NCBI GenBank assembly: GCA_003133205.1
Contig: PKWK01000140.1
Span: forward strand, 186-37,391
Length of the DNA: 37,206 nt
DNA from: Granulicella sp.
GTDB taxonomy: Bacteria; Acidobacteriota; Terriglobia; Terriglobales; Acidobacteriaceae
Reading direction: 5' to 3'
Position 1 is the stretch's first letter; the number at the start of each line of letters is the position of its first letter. Below, piece by piece: positions 7,742 through 16,008 of this stretch. Both the position numbers and the translations under genes were made by a program. Below the pieces are notes generated by a model that worked only from the letters and a program-made list of their open reading frames with translations, ran no database searches and was not told where the DNA came from.

Positions 7742-8080
7742 TCCGAGGATAGTTAAGCGATACGGGATTCCGGTCTGAGTCGAAACCTCTCCTTCCTGCC
7801 TTTAAACCTCCGCGCAAAAGAAAGTTTCGCCAGACGCTTCATTTTCTTGCTCGCATAACAAAATTCTCGGCGGGTGCCCCTACTTCGAAGCATTTCTTAA
7901 GGTTTGCTTAAAGGCTGAACGAAAGAAGCCCGCGTGGTTTTCTCATCCAGAAATCCATTTCGCTCAATGTTCTGGACACCACACCGACTGTGAAAATGCT
8001 CTAAACTCGCGGAAGTGCAAATCATCCAATCAATTTGGTCTGCTGCAAATTGTTGCGCACGGTATTCGGCCCGGAAACTC
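7742..8080. other. Non-coding gap before the YVTN gene
   Basis: This is a stretch of about 340 bases, less GC-rich than its surroundings, without a convincing gene. It holds short A/T-rich patches and TAAACT at 8002-8007, a -10-like hexamer that would place a transcription start near 8014, next to an in-frame GTG at 8015. No further structure was recognised. Confidence 0.4.
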
Positions 8081-9349
8081 ATGCAGCCCGGCAGAAGGAG
8101 TGGTGTCCGAATCGCCGTGGCAGTCTCACTGCCCATGCTTTTGCTACCCCTGGGTTGCCGTCGCGGCCGCTTCCCGGATGTACCCGCCGGATACCGCGAG
8201 TTCGCCTACGTTAGCAACGGCTCGTCCAATACCGTGTCTGTGCTCGACCTCGTCTACCTGCGGCAGGATCGCACCTTGCAGGTCGGAACCCAGCCCACCG
8301 GCCTCGCGGTGAATCCGAAACGGAACGAGATCTATGTGGTCAACATGGGCATCCCATCCGGCAACGGCTCGGTCTCTGTAGTCGATACCGAAGCCAATCG
8401 CGTGGTCGCGACCATCGCGGTCCATAAGCTTCCCTACTTCATCGATGTCGACGCCGCGGGACATCGCGCCTACGTGGCCAACAGCGGGTCGAACACGGTC
8501 AGCGTGATTGATCTGGATCGCCGCCGCGAGATCGCAGTAGCGGGCACCGGCGAGCAGCCCGGAATAGCCCGCATCTCACCCGACATGCGGACGCTGGTGG
8601 TAACCAACCGCGGCAGCAGCAGCGTCTCGATCTTTGCCGTCGAACCCTACCTATCGGAAGGTGGACTCGCACTTCCCGGCCTGCCTGCCAAACCAAAACT
8701 CGCGGCGCAGGATCCGGTACCGCATCTGCGAGCGGCCTTCTCCGGCTGCCCGGGAGCGACCGACGCGGTAATCCTGAATGACTCGTCCAAGGCGTTCATC
8801 GCATGCTCGGGCGGACACCAGGTGATGGCAGTGTCGCTCGCTGCCGCGCCGGACTCCTGGGCGGCGAAGCAGGACCCCTCGCTGCTCTCCGACCGCATGC
8901 TCACCATGCTGGACGTCGGCGACACGCCGGTACAACTCGCGCTCAAACCGGACGGCGGCGAGATCTTCTGCTCTAACTTCGGCTCCGGCTCCTTCTCCGA
9001 AATCAACACCCAGACCAACGAGGTCGGGGGAACCTACCCAGAAGGAACCAAGCCGACCTTCGGTATCGTCGACGCGGATAACAGTACGCTGTGGGTCTCG
9101 AACTTCGGCTCCGACTCGGTCAACCTGTGGAGCATCGACGACGCCCAGAAGGCCGGCAGCGTTCCCACCGGCCATGCACCCGACGCGCTCGCCTTCTCGG
9201 CCGACGAGCACCTGCTGCTGGCGGCCGACGCGCAATCCGGAGACGTCTCGGTCATCCGCACCCAGCCCACTCCGGCGCTGTTCACTATTCTGCCCGCGGG
9301 CGGCTCACCCAACGCCATCGTCGTCAAGGCGATGCAAGGCAAACCCTGA
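8081..9349 (+). CDS. YVTN beta-propeller repeat lipoprotein
   Basis: This protein of about 422 residues is built of YVTN-type propeller blades. Recurring cores are FAYVSNGSSNTVSVLDL, AYVANSGSNTVSVIDLD, TLWVSNFGSDSVNLW and LLAADAQSGDVSVIR. The N-terminus has arginines (GRRSGVR), a hydrophobic stretch and a lipobox-like LPLGC, so it is probably exported and lipidated. I prefer the ATG at 8081 because it puts the lipobox about 26 residues in. A GTG at 8015, directly after a -10-like TAAACT, would give a 22-residue longer leaderless product. Such propellers usually act in the periplasm or at the surface in binding or assembly; no enzymatic role is visible. It converges on the tad operon, 19 bases apart. 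Confidence 0.82.
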   Translation: MQPGRRSGVRIAVAVSLPMLLLPLGCRRGRFPDVPAGYREFAYVSNGSSNTVSVLDLVYLRQDRTLQVGTQPTGLAVNPKRNEIYVVNMGIPSGNGSVSVVDTEANRVVATIAVHKLPYFIDVDAAGHRAYVANSGSNTVSVIDLDRRREIAVAGTGEQPGIARISPDMRTLVVTNRGSSSVSIFAVEPYLSEGGLALPGLPAKPKLAAQDPVPHLRAAFSGCPGATDAVILNDSSKAFIACSGGHQVMAVSLAAAPDSWAAKQDPSLLSDRMLTMLDVGDTPVQLALKPDGGEIFCSNFGSGSFSEINTQTNEVGGTYPEGTKPTFGIVDADNSTLWVSNFGSDSVNLWSIDDAQKAGSVPTGHAPDALAFSADEHLLLAADAQSGDVSVIRTQPTPALFTILPAGGSPNAIVVKAMQGKP

Positions 9350-9368
9350 CGCAAAAAGTTTTGCGAGG

Positions 9369-9860
9369 TTATTGCGAGATCACCATCACAGCCGTGCTGG
9401 TCATCGTCAGCGTCTTGCTCGTCATGAACGGAAGGGCTAACGGAAAGGCGTATGAGGTATTGACATTGACAAGGTCGGAAGGATTGTTGCAGGTAGCCGA
9501 CGGGGTACAGGGCTTTCCTGCTGGATAGGTCGCCCATGTCGTCGTCACCGTCATCAATGACGATTTGGTGCCGGGATAACTAAGGCCCCTTACGTAGGTT
9601 TGGACATCCGAGGAACTGGCCGGACACGCAGACGCAAAGGTGGTACACGCGGATCCCCGAACCATGGCATAGCGGGCGCCCTCCCGCGCAGCTTCGGCAA
9701 CATAGTGATACGTGTAGATCGCCAGGCACACCTTCATCATGCCTATCAGTGCCATAAAAAACACTGTGGAGGTTACCGCAAACTCCACAGCAGCACTGCC
9801 ATGCTCTCCGCGCGCAATGCCTCGCCATGGGAAGGTGACGCACTGCATAGCGGAGTTCAC
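9369..9860 (-). CDS. tadE: TadE-like pseudopilin (second copy)
   Basis: This 163-residue protein has the TadE opening: a short basic leader, then GSAAVEFAVT with Glu26, and one long hydrophobic helix (about 24-48). The post-helix signature EAAREGARYAMVRG is typical of TadE/TadG minor pseudopilins. These are cleaved by prepilin peptidase and join Tad/Flp-type pili or related secretion fibres. The remaining part is a Ser/Thr-rich extracytoplasmic domain with several cysteines. It starts with GTG 10 bases after the tadG-like gene, so it is the last gene of a three-gene operon. No Tad ATPase, secretin or Flp pilin is in the window. Confidence 0.82.
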   Translation of the reverse strand: MNSAMQCVTFPWRGIARGEHGSAAVEFAVTSTVFFMALIGMMKVCLAIYTYHYVAEAAREGARYAMVRGSACTTFASACPASSSDVQTYVRGLSYPGTKSSLMTVTTTWATYPAGKPCTPSATCNNPSDLVNVNTSYAFPLALPFMTSKTLTMTSTAVMVISQ

Positions 9861-9870
9861 GTGAGCTTCG

Positions 9871-11310
9871 CTATGAAGTGCCGTTGGGAATCAGCCGCGG
9901 AACCGAGAGCGATCCGGCGATGTCGGTGAAGATCTGGTTCAGGTTGCTGGTCGGCTGCGCAGCGGACTGGCAGGTGCTGCTGGAACCGCTCTGCGTATAG
10001 TCGGAGTAGAAGTACAACGCACTGGAGGCCATGTTCCCCATGGCGGTGCATGGACTTATGCTTGGGCTGGTGTCCGTGGCGCAACCTGATGACGGCGAGC
10101 CGTAGGCGACCGTATAGACCTTGGTCCCCGCAGTCCCTGCTGCCTTTGCCGCAGTAACTTGCTGCGCGCATTCCTGCTTGTAGGACGGGTAGGTTCCCGA
10201 GGTTCCCGAAGCTCCTGTCATATCGGATGAACTGGAGCTCGCATCGCCGTCGCTGAGGATGATCATGACGTTGGTTGATCCTGGATGTGCCGCCTTCGCA
10301 GCAACCAGCGACGCCTGCGCCGCATAGATTGCCCCCGCGATGTAGGTTCCTTCGCCGCCTGGCGCCGACATGCCTGTGCAGCCGCTCTTGCCGTTGACCG
10401 CCTTCACGATGTTCGAGGTGGTCGACAGAGTAGGCGATGTGTCGGAGGCGCGGTAATCACTTGAGTAGGGGATGACCTGGTAGGTCGGCGTAGACGATCC
10501 GGAGGGTGCATAGGTCGTTGCCGATGCGGATGGGAATGTGTACGCCTTGTTCGTTGGAGTCGAAGCGCTGCAGTCGAAATCGCTCCCAACTGTGCCTATT
10601 GTTACATTGGGAAATGCGAACAGTGAAACATTGTCGACGGAGTCGGCGACGTTGCCGTTGGTAACCGTACCGCAGGTTGCTTCGTTTTGGGCGCAGGGAA
10701 ACAGATCATGGAGGAAGACCTGGACGCCGGCCAGGGCGCACTGCAGCCGCGTATTGCTGCCGCAATCAGTATCCGCTGTGTTCATGGACGCCGTGGTGTC
10801 GACGACGATGGCGACGTTGTATGGGGCGGTAGCTGCGCCGGCCATGGAGGCGGTAGCGGTGGCGGTCAGGGTAAGCGTCTTCTTGCCGAAGATGGGCGCG
10901 AAGATCAAGTTCACCACCATCTGCTGCTGCACCTGGACGGCGTTTGCGGTCGCAGGAGCGACGCACGACATTCCCTGATTGCTGAGAGAAGTCAGGCACT
11001 CCAGCTTGGGATAGCCGCTTACCATGGTCACATTCGACATGTTGGCTTGCGCGTTCATGTTTCCGGACAGGGAGCTGTACGAGGTGGCTGCGGCTGCCGC
11101 GCCGGAGTTTGGCAGTATGTGCGCGCCGGCCAGCGCTGCCGCGTTGGTGGAAGCCTGCAACTCGCGATAGCCGTAGAAGGCGCGGCCAAGGTCGACCGAC
11201 AAGGCTGCCGTTCCCAGAAAGCCGATTAACAAGATCGACATCATTGCCAGCGTCTGGCCGCGGTCATCCTTGAAAAGACGATACAAGCGAGATTCCCGAT
11301 TTAGGTTCAT
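9871..11310 (-). CDS. tadG: TadG-like pseudopilin with von Willebrand factor A domain
   Basis: This 479-residue protein starts with a TadG-type segment: RGQTLAMMSILLIGFLGTAA (18-37), followed by VDLGRAFYGYRELQASTNAAALAGA. A vWA domain begins near residue 164. Its metal-ion-dependent adhesion motif appears as DTTASM (171-176), a DxTxS variant of DxSxS, with a second acidic strand MIILSDGDASS. Cysteines are numerous, consistent with an extracytoplasmic location. TadG proteins are minor pseudopilins, and those with a vWA domain are thought to mediate adhesion. The ATG overlaps the upstream tadE-like stop (ATGA), so translation is coupled. Confidence 0.85.
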   Translation of the reverse strand: MNLNRESRLYRLFKDDRGQTLAMMSILLIGFLGTAALSVDLGRAFYGYRELQASTNAAALAGAHILPNSGAAAAATSYSSLSGNMNAQANMSNVTMVSGYPKLECLTSLSNQGMSCVAPATANAVQVQQQMVVNLIFAPIFGKKTLTLTATATASMAGAATAPYNVAIVVDTTASMNTADTDCGSNTRLQCALAGVQVFLHDLFPCAQNEATCGTVTNGNVADSVDNVSLFAFPNVTIGTVGSDFDCSASTPTNKAYTFPSASATTYAPSGSSTPTYQVIPYSSDYRASDTSPTLSTTSNIVKAVNGKSGCTGMSAPGGEGTYIAGAIYAAQASLVAAKAAHPGSTNVMIILSDGDASSSSSDMTGASGTSGTYPSYKQECAQQVTAAKAAGTAGTKVYTVAYGSPSSGCATDTSPSISPCTAMGNMASSALYFYSDYTQSGSSSTCQSAAQPTSNLNQIFTDIAGSLSVPRLIPNGTS

Positions 11311-11783
11311 TGGACGAGCTCCGATGATTTAGCAGTGAGTAGACAGTTTGGAAAGTTGTTAGCTTTGAAGATTGCAAGACTGCAGGGATATGTGACGGTT
11401 ACGGTGATGGATTGACCTGATACAAGATTTGCTGCGGCACCCGTTGTTTCTGAAGTGCTGGTGCATGACGTCGTATTGCTGGCGTAGGTCGTGCCATTCA
11501 ATACGAAGGCATATTTCAAGTTCGCCGACACCAGGGTGGGGGCTGCCGCTCGCACCACTGCGACAGCCGTCGCACATGGATCGTAGTTCGGAGAGGCGAG
11601 TTGCCCCCGGCTGATGGAAAGTTGCATCGCGGCCGCGCTGGTGGCATTCGTCAGCATGATGTAGTTGCTGACGGCGATGCCAAAGGCGAACATGCCGGTC
11701 ATTAGAATCATGATCACCGGAAGGCAAACAGCGAACTCGACCAGCGATTGGCCATCCTCGCAGCGTCGAAGATATCTGGGCAT
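11307..11783 (-). CDS. tadE: TadE-like pseudopilin (first copy)
   Basis: This 158-residue protein has the TadE signature right after a basic leader: RRCEDGQSLVEFAVCLPVIM, with Glu16 at the start of the hydrophobic helix. I chose the ATG at 11783 because a strong Shine-Dalgarno sequence (AGGGGA) lies seven bases before it. An ATG at 11816 and a TTG at 11843 further upstream have none. The extracytoplasmic part carries four cysteines. It is the first gene of the tadE-tadG-tadE operon, and its stop overlaps the tadG start. Confidence 0.83.
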   Translation of the reverse strand: MPRYLRRCEDGQSLVEFAVCLPVIMILMTGMFAFGIAVSNYIMLTNATSAAAMQLSISRGQLASPNYDPCATAVAVVRAAAPTLVSANLKYAFVLNGTTYASNTTSCTSTSETTGAAANLVSGQSITVTVTYPCSLAIFKANNFPNCLLTAKSSELVQ

Positions 11784-11907
11784 TCGATTTCCCCTGAAAC
11801 GGATCTTTCGAATCATGTGCGGTAACCGTACAATCTCGTTCAATGGCGATCGAGCTTATACAATCTCTTGTCGGCATGGTATCGAAGGGGTTTTAGCTAG
11901 AAAATCC

Positions 11908-11936
11908 CATATTCGTGTTATTAACTCGCGAGTCAA
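11908..11936 (-). promoter_or_regulatory. Candidate promoter of the tad operon
   Basis: On the minus strand TTGACT (11931-11936) and AATATG (11908-11913) are separated by exactly 17 bases, a good sigma-70-like arrangement. The predicted transcription start, near 11901, leaves a leader of about 115 bases to the preferred tadE start at 11783. Confidence 0.4.
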
Positions 11937-11966
11937 CGTGCCATGTGTGCGGGTTTTGTCCGGTGG

Positions 11967-12001
11967 ACACGTGAGTAGGTACACACTTCCTGCTCACGTG
12001 T
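11967..12001. repeat. Perfect 9-bp inverted repeat between the NHL gene and the tad operon
   Basis: The arms ACACGTGAG and CTCACGTGT are perfect complements, separated by 17 bases, and each contains CACGTG. It begins 19 bases downstream of the NHL-gene stop (minus strand) and lies just upstream of the tad promoter. It could be a U-tract-less terminator hairpin or an operator. No T tract follows on the minus strand. Confidence 0.5.
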
Positions 12002-12019
12002 ATTGAGGGGGCGGCGGAT

Positions 12020-13957
12020 TTAGGGCCGGGCGCCGAGGGTGTTGTTCTTGACGCCGACCGACAGCGGCGTAACCACGGGCGTAGCCGCGCCGATCAGCTC
12101 CGTGATACTTCCCGTAGCCTGAGCGGCGCCAGAGCCGGAGAGATTGCCGATCCAGACATTGCCGGAGCCGTCGATGGCGACGGTGACTGGAAGAGCCACG
12201 CTGCCGCCATTGAATCCGTAGCCGTTGGCCCCGGAGAGGATGGCGCCCGAAGTGGACAGTTCCGTGACACTGCCACCGAACTCGTTTGCAGTCCAGGCAT
12301 TGCCGGAGCCATCGATTGCGACGCCCGTGGGTTGGTTGAGGTTCCCGGCAAATGGTGAGTCGGTGACGGGCGAGCCGGTGTTGGCAAGCTCGGCGACAGA
12401 TTCGCCGCCGGCATTCGGAATCCAAGCATTGCCAGAACCATCGATTGCGAGACCGGAAGGGCTGTTCAGGCTTCCTGAATAGGGTGACAGGAGGAAGGCT
12501 GTACCAGAATTTGTGAGTTCAGTGACAGTGTTTGTGCCTGCGTTCGCGACCCAGGCGTTGCCGGAGCCGTCAATGGCAATGGCCTGGGGCTGATTCAGGC
12601 CGCCGACGGTGTACGGCGAGAGGGCGGCGCCAGCGCCTGCACTGGTGAGTTTGGTGACGCTGTTGGCGGCGGAGTCAGTGACCCAGACGTTTCCTGAACC
12701 GTCGATAGCAATCGCGTAGGGTACGTCCAGACCGCCGCCGGTGTAGCCAGCCCCGGACAGAACAGAGCCATCCACCGATGACAGCTTGATGACGCTTCCG
12801 CCGACTGCGAGATCGTTGGCGACCCAGGCGTTGCCGGAGAGATCGATGGCAATTCCAACTACATTATCCATGCCGCCGCCGGTGTAGCCCGTGGACGTCG
12901 AGACCGGAGCGCCTGTGCTGGCGAGTTCCGTGACGCTGCTGGCGCCGTTGTTTGCGATCCAGGCAGCGCCCGAGCCGTCGATGGCGATGAAGCTGGGGGC
13001 ATTCAGACCGCCTCCGCCTAATTCGAGCCCGAGCGTGAAGTCGTTGACCTCAACCGGGACGGTGGGACCGAACGGCGATTGGGCGGTGACCAGTCCGGAG
13101 AGCGCGTCGACGTTCGAGCCGGGGTAGTGAGCAATGTTGATGGCCGCGGTCGCGGTGTCAGTCGGCTGTGTTCCATTGGAAGCTCCATTGGAGGTGGCGC
13201 TCGAGAAGAGCGTATAGCAGGCTGTGGGGTTGGTCGGGCCAGTGATCGCGCCGGTCGAGTTGACGCAGCTTGCGAGGATGTCTGCCAGTGTGTAGACGGT
13301 GGCCTGCGGGGCTATGCCATTCCCCGCGGGCGTGGTCGTCAGAGCGGCTCCAGTGGAAAGGCTGGCGAGATTCGCTGCATTGGCAAAGGCGTTCTTAATG
13401 CCGGTCTTCGCGAGTGTCGTGTTGGAACTGGCGACGTGGGTTGCGTCGGTGGCGAAACCTGCGAATGAGTAGGCCGCGGCGATGGTCGAAACTTCGTTGA
13501 CGACGACGTACGGAGTTGCGGTCTGGAAGTTGCCGGCGCTTGGGCAATTTCCGAGCACGGCGAGCAGGCCGGCGCCGGAGTTTGTGCCTGCGCCCGGATT
13601 GCCGCCGAGAGCATAGATATAGACCTGGGTATTGGGGGTACAGCTATAGTCGCCCGTGATGGTAAAGGCGCCGGCCGTTCCGCTGGTGACATAGTAGAAG
13701 CCGTTGGTGGGTCCGCCGCTGGTATCGAGCGTCGTGCTTCCTGGCACGCTTGTCATTAGCGATTGCGATTTGGTTCCGTAGCCGGAGGAGCTGGCTGCGA
13801 GCAGGTAGACATGAGAGCCGACGATGGGTTGCTGTCCACCATGGACCGAGCCCTGGATCGCGAGACCGGCGTCGGCTGTGGGCGCGTCCGATGAGTTGAG
13901 AGCGCAACCGGTAAGGACAAGGGGAAGACAGAAGACTAAGGCGCATGCAGCTCGCAT
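12020..13957 (-). CDS. NHL/Vgb-type beta-propeller lipoprotein
   Basis: This protein of about 645 residues has a lipoprotein signal ([18 protein letters not shown], lipobox LTGC). An N-terminal domain of about 290 residues opens with [19 protein letters not shown], resembling a carboxypeptidase-regulatory-like fold. A propeller follows with seven or so repeats of the form [12 protein letters not shown]...SVTELxxxG. The ATG at 13957 is preferred because it starts the signal peptide; in-frame codons upstream (14008, 14065) would spoil it. Such streptogramin-lyase-like NHL proteins are common in acidobacteria, where most have no known function. It lies upstream of the tad operon on the same strand, and a 9-bp inverted repeat follows its stop. 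Confidence 0.82.
   Translation of the reverse strand: MRAACALVFCLPLVLTGCALNSSDAPTADAGLAIQGSVHGGQQPIVGSHVYLLAASSSGYGTKSQSLMTSVPGSTTLDTSGGPTNGFYYVTSGTAGAFTITGDYSCTPNTQVYIYALGGNPGAGTNSGAGLLAVLGNCPSAGNFQTATPYVVVNEVSTIAAAYSFAGFATDATHVASSNTTLAKTGIKNAFANAANLASLSTGAALTTTPAGNGIAPQATVYTLADILASCVNSTGAITGPTNPTACYTLFSSATSNGASNGTQPTDTATAAINIAHYPGSNVDALSGLVTAQSPFGPTVPVEVNDFTLGLELGGGGLNAPSFIAIDGSGAAWIANNGASSVTELASTGAPVSTSTGYTGGGMDNVVGIAIDLSGNAWVANDLAVGGSVIKLSSVDGSVLSGAGYTGGGLDVPYAIAIDGSGNVWVTDSAANSVTKLTSAGAGAALSPYTVGGLNQPQAIAIDGSGNAWVANAGTNTVTELTNSGTAFLLSPYSGSLNSPSGLAIDGSGNAWIPNAGGESVAELANTGSPVTDSPFAGNLNQPTGVAIDGSGNAWTANEFGGSVTELSTSGAILSGANGYGFNGGSVALPVTVAIDGSGNVWIGNLSGSGAAQATGSITELIGAATPVVTPLSVGVKNNTLGARP
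12161..12990. repeat. Periodic coding repeats of the NHL propeller
   Basis: A 20-base block, GCCGGAGCCGTCGATGGCGA and close variants, recurs at about 12161, 12302, 12431, 12560, 12692, 12833 and 12967. Spacings are 129-141 bases. It encodes the repeated AIDGSGN(A/V)W blade core on the minus strand. The close nucleotide identity suggests internal duplication or gene conversion. Confidence 0.75.
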
Positions 13958-14359
13958 TGTGTCACCGGGTGATTCTGAAGAATCGCAAGTGGCCCGTGCG
14001 TCCTTCATCTGTTGTTGCGTCAAAGAGCCTGTTGTGTGTGCAGCGGTTGAGGATTCGTCCAACACATGGACTTAAACCGTATCCGTCAGCCTATGTTTTG
14101 GGGTATGGCGGCTACCGATTTTCACAAATTGCTTGTGTGTGGTTCTCGTCGAGCAAGCGTGTAAGAACCTCTTGCTTCTACGCTACTGGAAGGGGTTTAT
14201 CCCGGAGAATCCCCCCTTGGTGCTATTAGCCAGCAAGTTAACACCGGGACTGCGGATCTCAAAATCACAATCGGGCCTGCCTAAACCGATATTCGCTTGA
14301 CAATGGTCCTGGACAGTTTGAAACTATGGCAACTTCCGGCCCATTACCCTGGTGCGTCC
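13958..14359. other. Divergent intergenic region with a promoter for the giant gene
   Basis: These 402 bases separate the NHL gene (minus) from the giant secreted-protein gene (plus). On the plus strand TTGACA (14297-14302) is a perfect -35 hexamer; weaker -10 candidates lie at about 14320-14328 (GAAACTATG). Reading the TTG inside this -35 as a start codon would add 21 residues that do not look like a signal peptide. No other gene or clear structure was seen. Confidence 0.45.
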
Positions 14360-15964
14360 ATGTACGTTGAGGCTTCGCTTACAACGTTCGCTCGCAAACT
14401 GTTCACCTGCTTTCTGGTGGACGTTTTTCTGTTGTCTACACTGCCGTCAGTAGCGGCACCGGTGCCATGGGAGCCGGGCGGCGGCCAGGCTCCGGCGGCA
14501 ACTGCGCCAGCGGCTGGTCAGCAAGTTACCCTGGCGGCCAACGGCGCTCCCCTCGCCGGCGCGGATGTTGCGCTGGTGCTGGCCAATATGAACAAGGTCT
14601 CCCTGGGTACAACCGATAGCCAGGGAAAGACATCCCCCGCCCTCGATCTGGCGAACGCCGCTCCCGGCAACCCTGGGCTCGATCTGGCGAACCTGGGCAA
14701 GGTCGAGTTGCACGCCGAGGTGGACGAATGTGCCAACGGCAAGCGGCAGGTCTACCTGGTTGGCCCGGGTGGCCAGCTTCCTCCGCCGGCAGCGAATTGC
14801 AAGCGGCACTTGTTGGCCGGAACGTTCTTCTGGGGAGCTACCTCCACGGTGGTTCTGGACACCGTCCTGAACACGCTGGTAGCGCGCGGTGGACCGATCG
14901 TTGCCGGCGGCGCGGCGAGACCCGCTAACGGGACTGGCACACAGGCGAACCGCAATACAACCGGGACCGGAAACAGTACCAACACTCCCGCGAACGGCGC
15001 CAACACTACCGGCTCAACTGGGAATGGCGGCCAGACCGGCGCGACTACATCGAATACAACTGGAGGCACTACCGGCACAACTGCGACCAACACGACTGGG
15101 GGAGCGCAGACCGGCACGGGCTCGAACAACACCAACGCCACCGCCAACGGGACACAGACCGGCACAGGTTCAACCGGCACCACCGCAACTGGCAATGGGA
15201 CGCAGACCGGCATCAACGCCACCGCTGGCGGACGGCGCACCATCCCCCTGCCCCCGGGCGGTCAGCCTCTGCCGGACGAGGCCACCCGCGCCGTCAATCA
15301 GGCCATGGAAAAGTACCTCACCGGCATGACGCAGAACGTCGCCGGCGACAAGGATCCCAGCGGCAGAACTCGAGGAACAACCGACAAGCAGGCGCTCCTG
15401 CTGGTGCAGGAGGTCTACCTCCGCGATCTCGGCAAGTACGCCGTCTCCATGGCCGACATGGCGGCCCTTCCGGACGCCGAGTTGGACAAACTCACCGGCC
15501 AACTGCGGAAGGATGCGAATGGCGTCTACGAAGCCTACTCCAGGCTGATGAGCGCGGACCGCGCCTTCAATCCGCTCGAAGTAGGGCATTCAAAGAGCCA
15601 GATGAAGGATGGCTACGAGAACCTCATGCGCGAGGCCGACGACGCAGACAAGAAAGGCGACCATGCCTGGGCGACCAGCCGCCGGGAACTCGCCAACAGC
15701 ACCTACGGCGCCTGGGTGTGGTATCAGCAGAACCTGCAAAACTTCTACGCCGCGCTCGACAAGAACCCGCTGCTGGGCATCCAGATCAAGGGCACATTCT
15801 TCGACGGCGATTACCTCTTCAAGATCCTGCAAACGCAGACGGATGCATATGCCAGCAATGCGAGTCTGCGGCAGTTGATTCGCGATCATCTGAACGCCTC
15901 GCGCGACCAGACGAACGAAGAGATGGCACGGGCAGCGAAGTTGCAATCGCTGGTCGAGATTTAG
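14360..15964 (+). CDS. Giant secreted protein, N-terminal part (ends at in-frame TAG)
   Basis: I do not recognise this gene. The ATG at 14360 begins a signal peptide (hydrophobic FLVDVFLLSTLPSVAA, cleavage expected near residue 32). A domain of about 110 residues follows (QQVTLAANGAPLAGADVAL onward) that resembles a carboxypeptidase-regulatory-like beta sandwich, with two cysteines. Next is a Thr/Gly/Asn-rich linker of about 100 residues, then a helical region (about residues 300-534) rich in Ala, Lys and Glu. The frame ends at TAG 15962-15964, but reading past it gives plausible coding (EFGAPKYQRQQDQL). The continuation of the protein lies in the -1 frame. I take this as the first quarter of a protein of about 2,200 residues interrupted at 15962-16017. 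If read alone it is a 534-residue secreted protein. Confidence 0.7.
   Translation: MYVEASLTTFARKLFTCFLVDVFLLSTLPSVAAPVPWEPGGGQAPAATAPAAGQQVTLAANGAPLAGADVALVLANMNKVSLGTTDSQGKTSPALDLANAAPGNPGLDLANLGKVELHAEVDECANGKRQVYLVGPGGQLPPPAANCKRHLLAGTFFWGATSTVVLDTVLNTLVARGGPIVAGGAARPANGTGTQANRNTTGTGNSTNTPANGANTTGSTGNGGQTGATTSNTTGGTTGTTATNTTGGAQTGTGSNNTNATANGTQTGTGSTGTTATGNGTQTGINATAGGRRTIPLPPGGQPLPDEATRAVNQAMEKYLTGMTQNVAGDKDPSGRTRGTTDKQALLLVQEVYLRDLGKYAVSMADMAALPDAELDKLTGQLRKDANGVYEAYSRLMSADRAFNPLEVGHSKSQMKDGYENLMREADDADKKGDHAWATSRRELANSTYGAWVWYQQNLQNFYAALDKNPLLGIQIKGTFFDGDYLFKILQTQTDAYASNASLRQLIRDHLNASRDQTNEEMARAAKLQSLVEI
14930..15240. repeat. Thr/Gly/Asn-rich low-complexity linker
   Basis: This coding tract of about 300 bases has imperfect repeats of units such as ACCGGCACA and CAGACCGGC. 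It encodes strings such as NTTGG and QTGTGS. It is a flexible, probably extended linker in the extracytoplasmic protein and a likely site of slippage. Confidence 0.7.
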
Positions 15965-16008
15965 GAGTTTGGAGCGCCGAAGTATCAACGGCAGCAGGAC
16001 CAGCTGCG

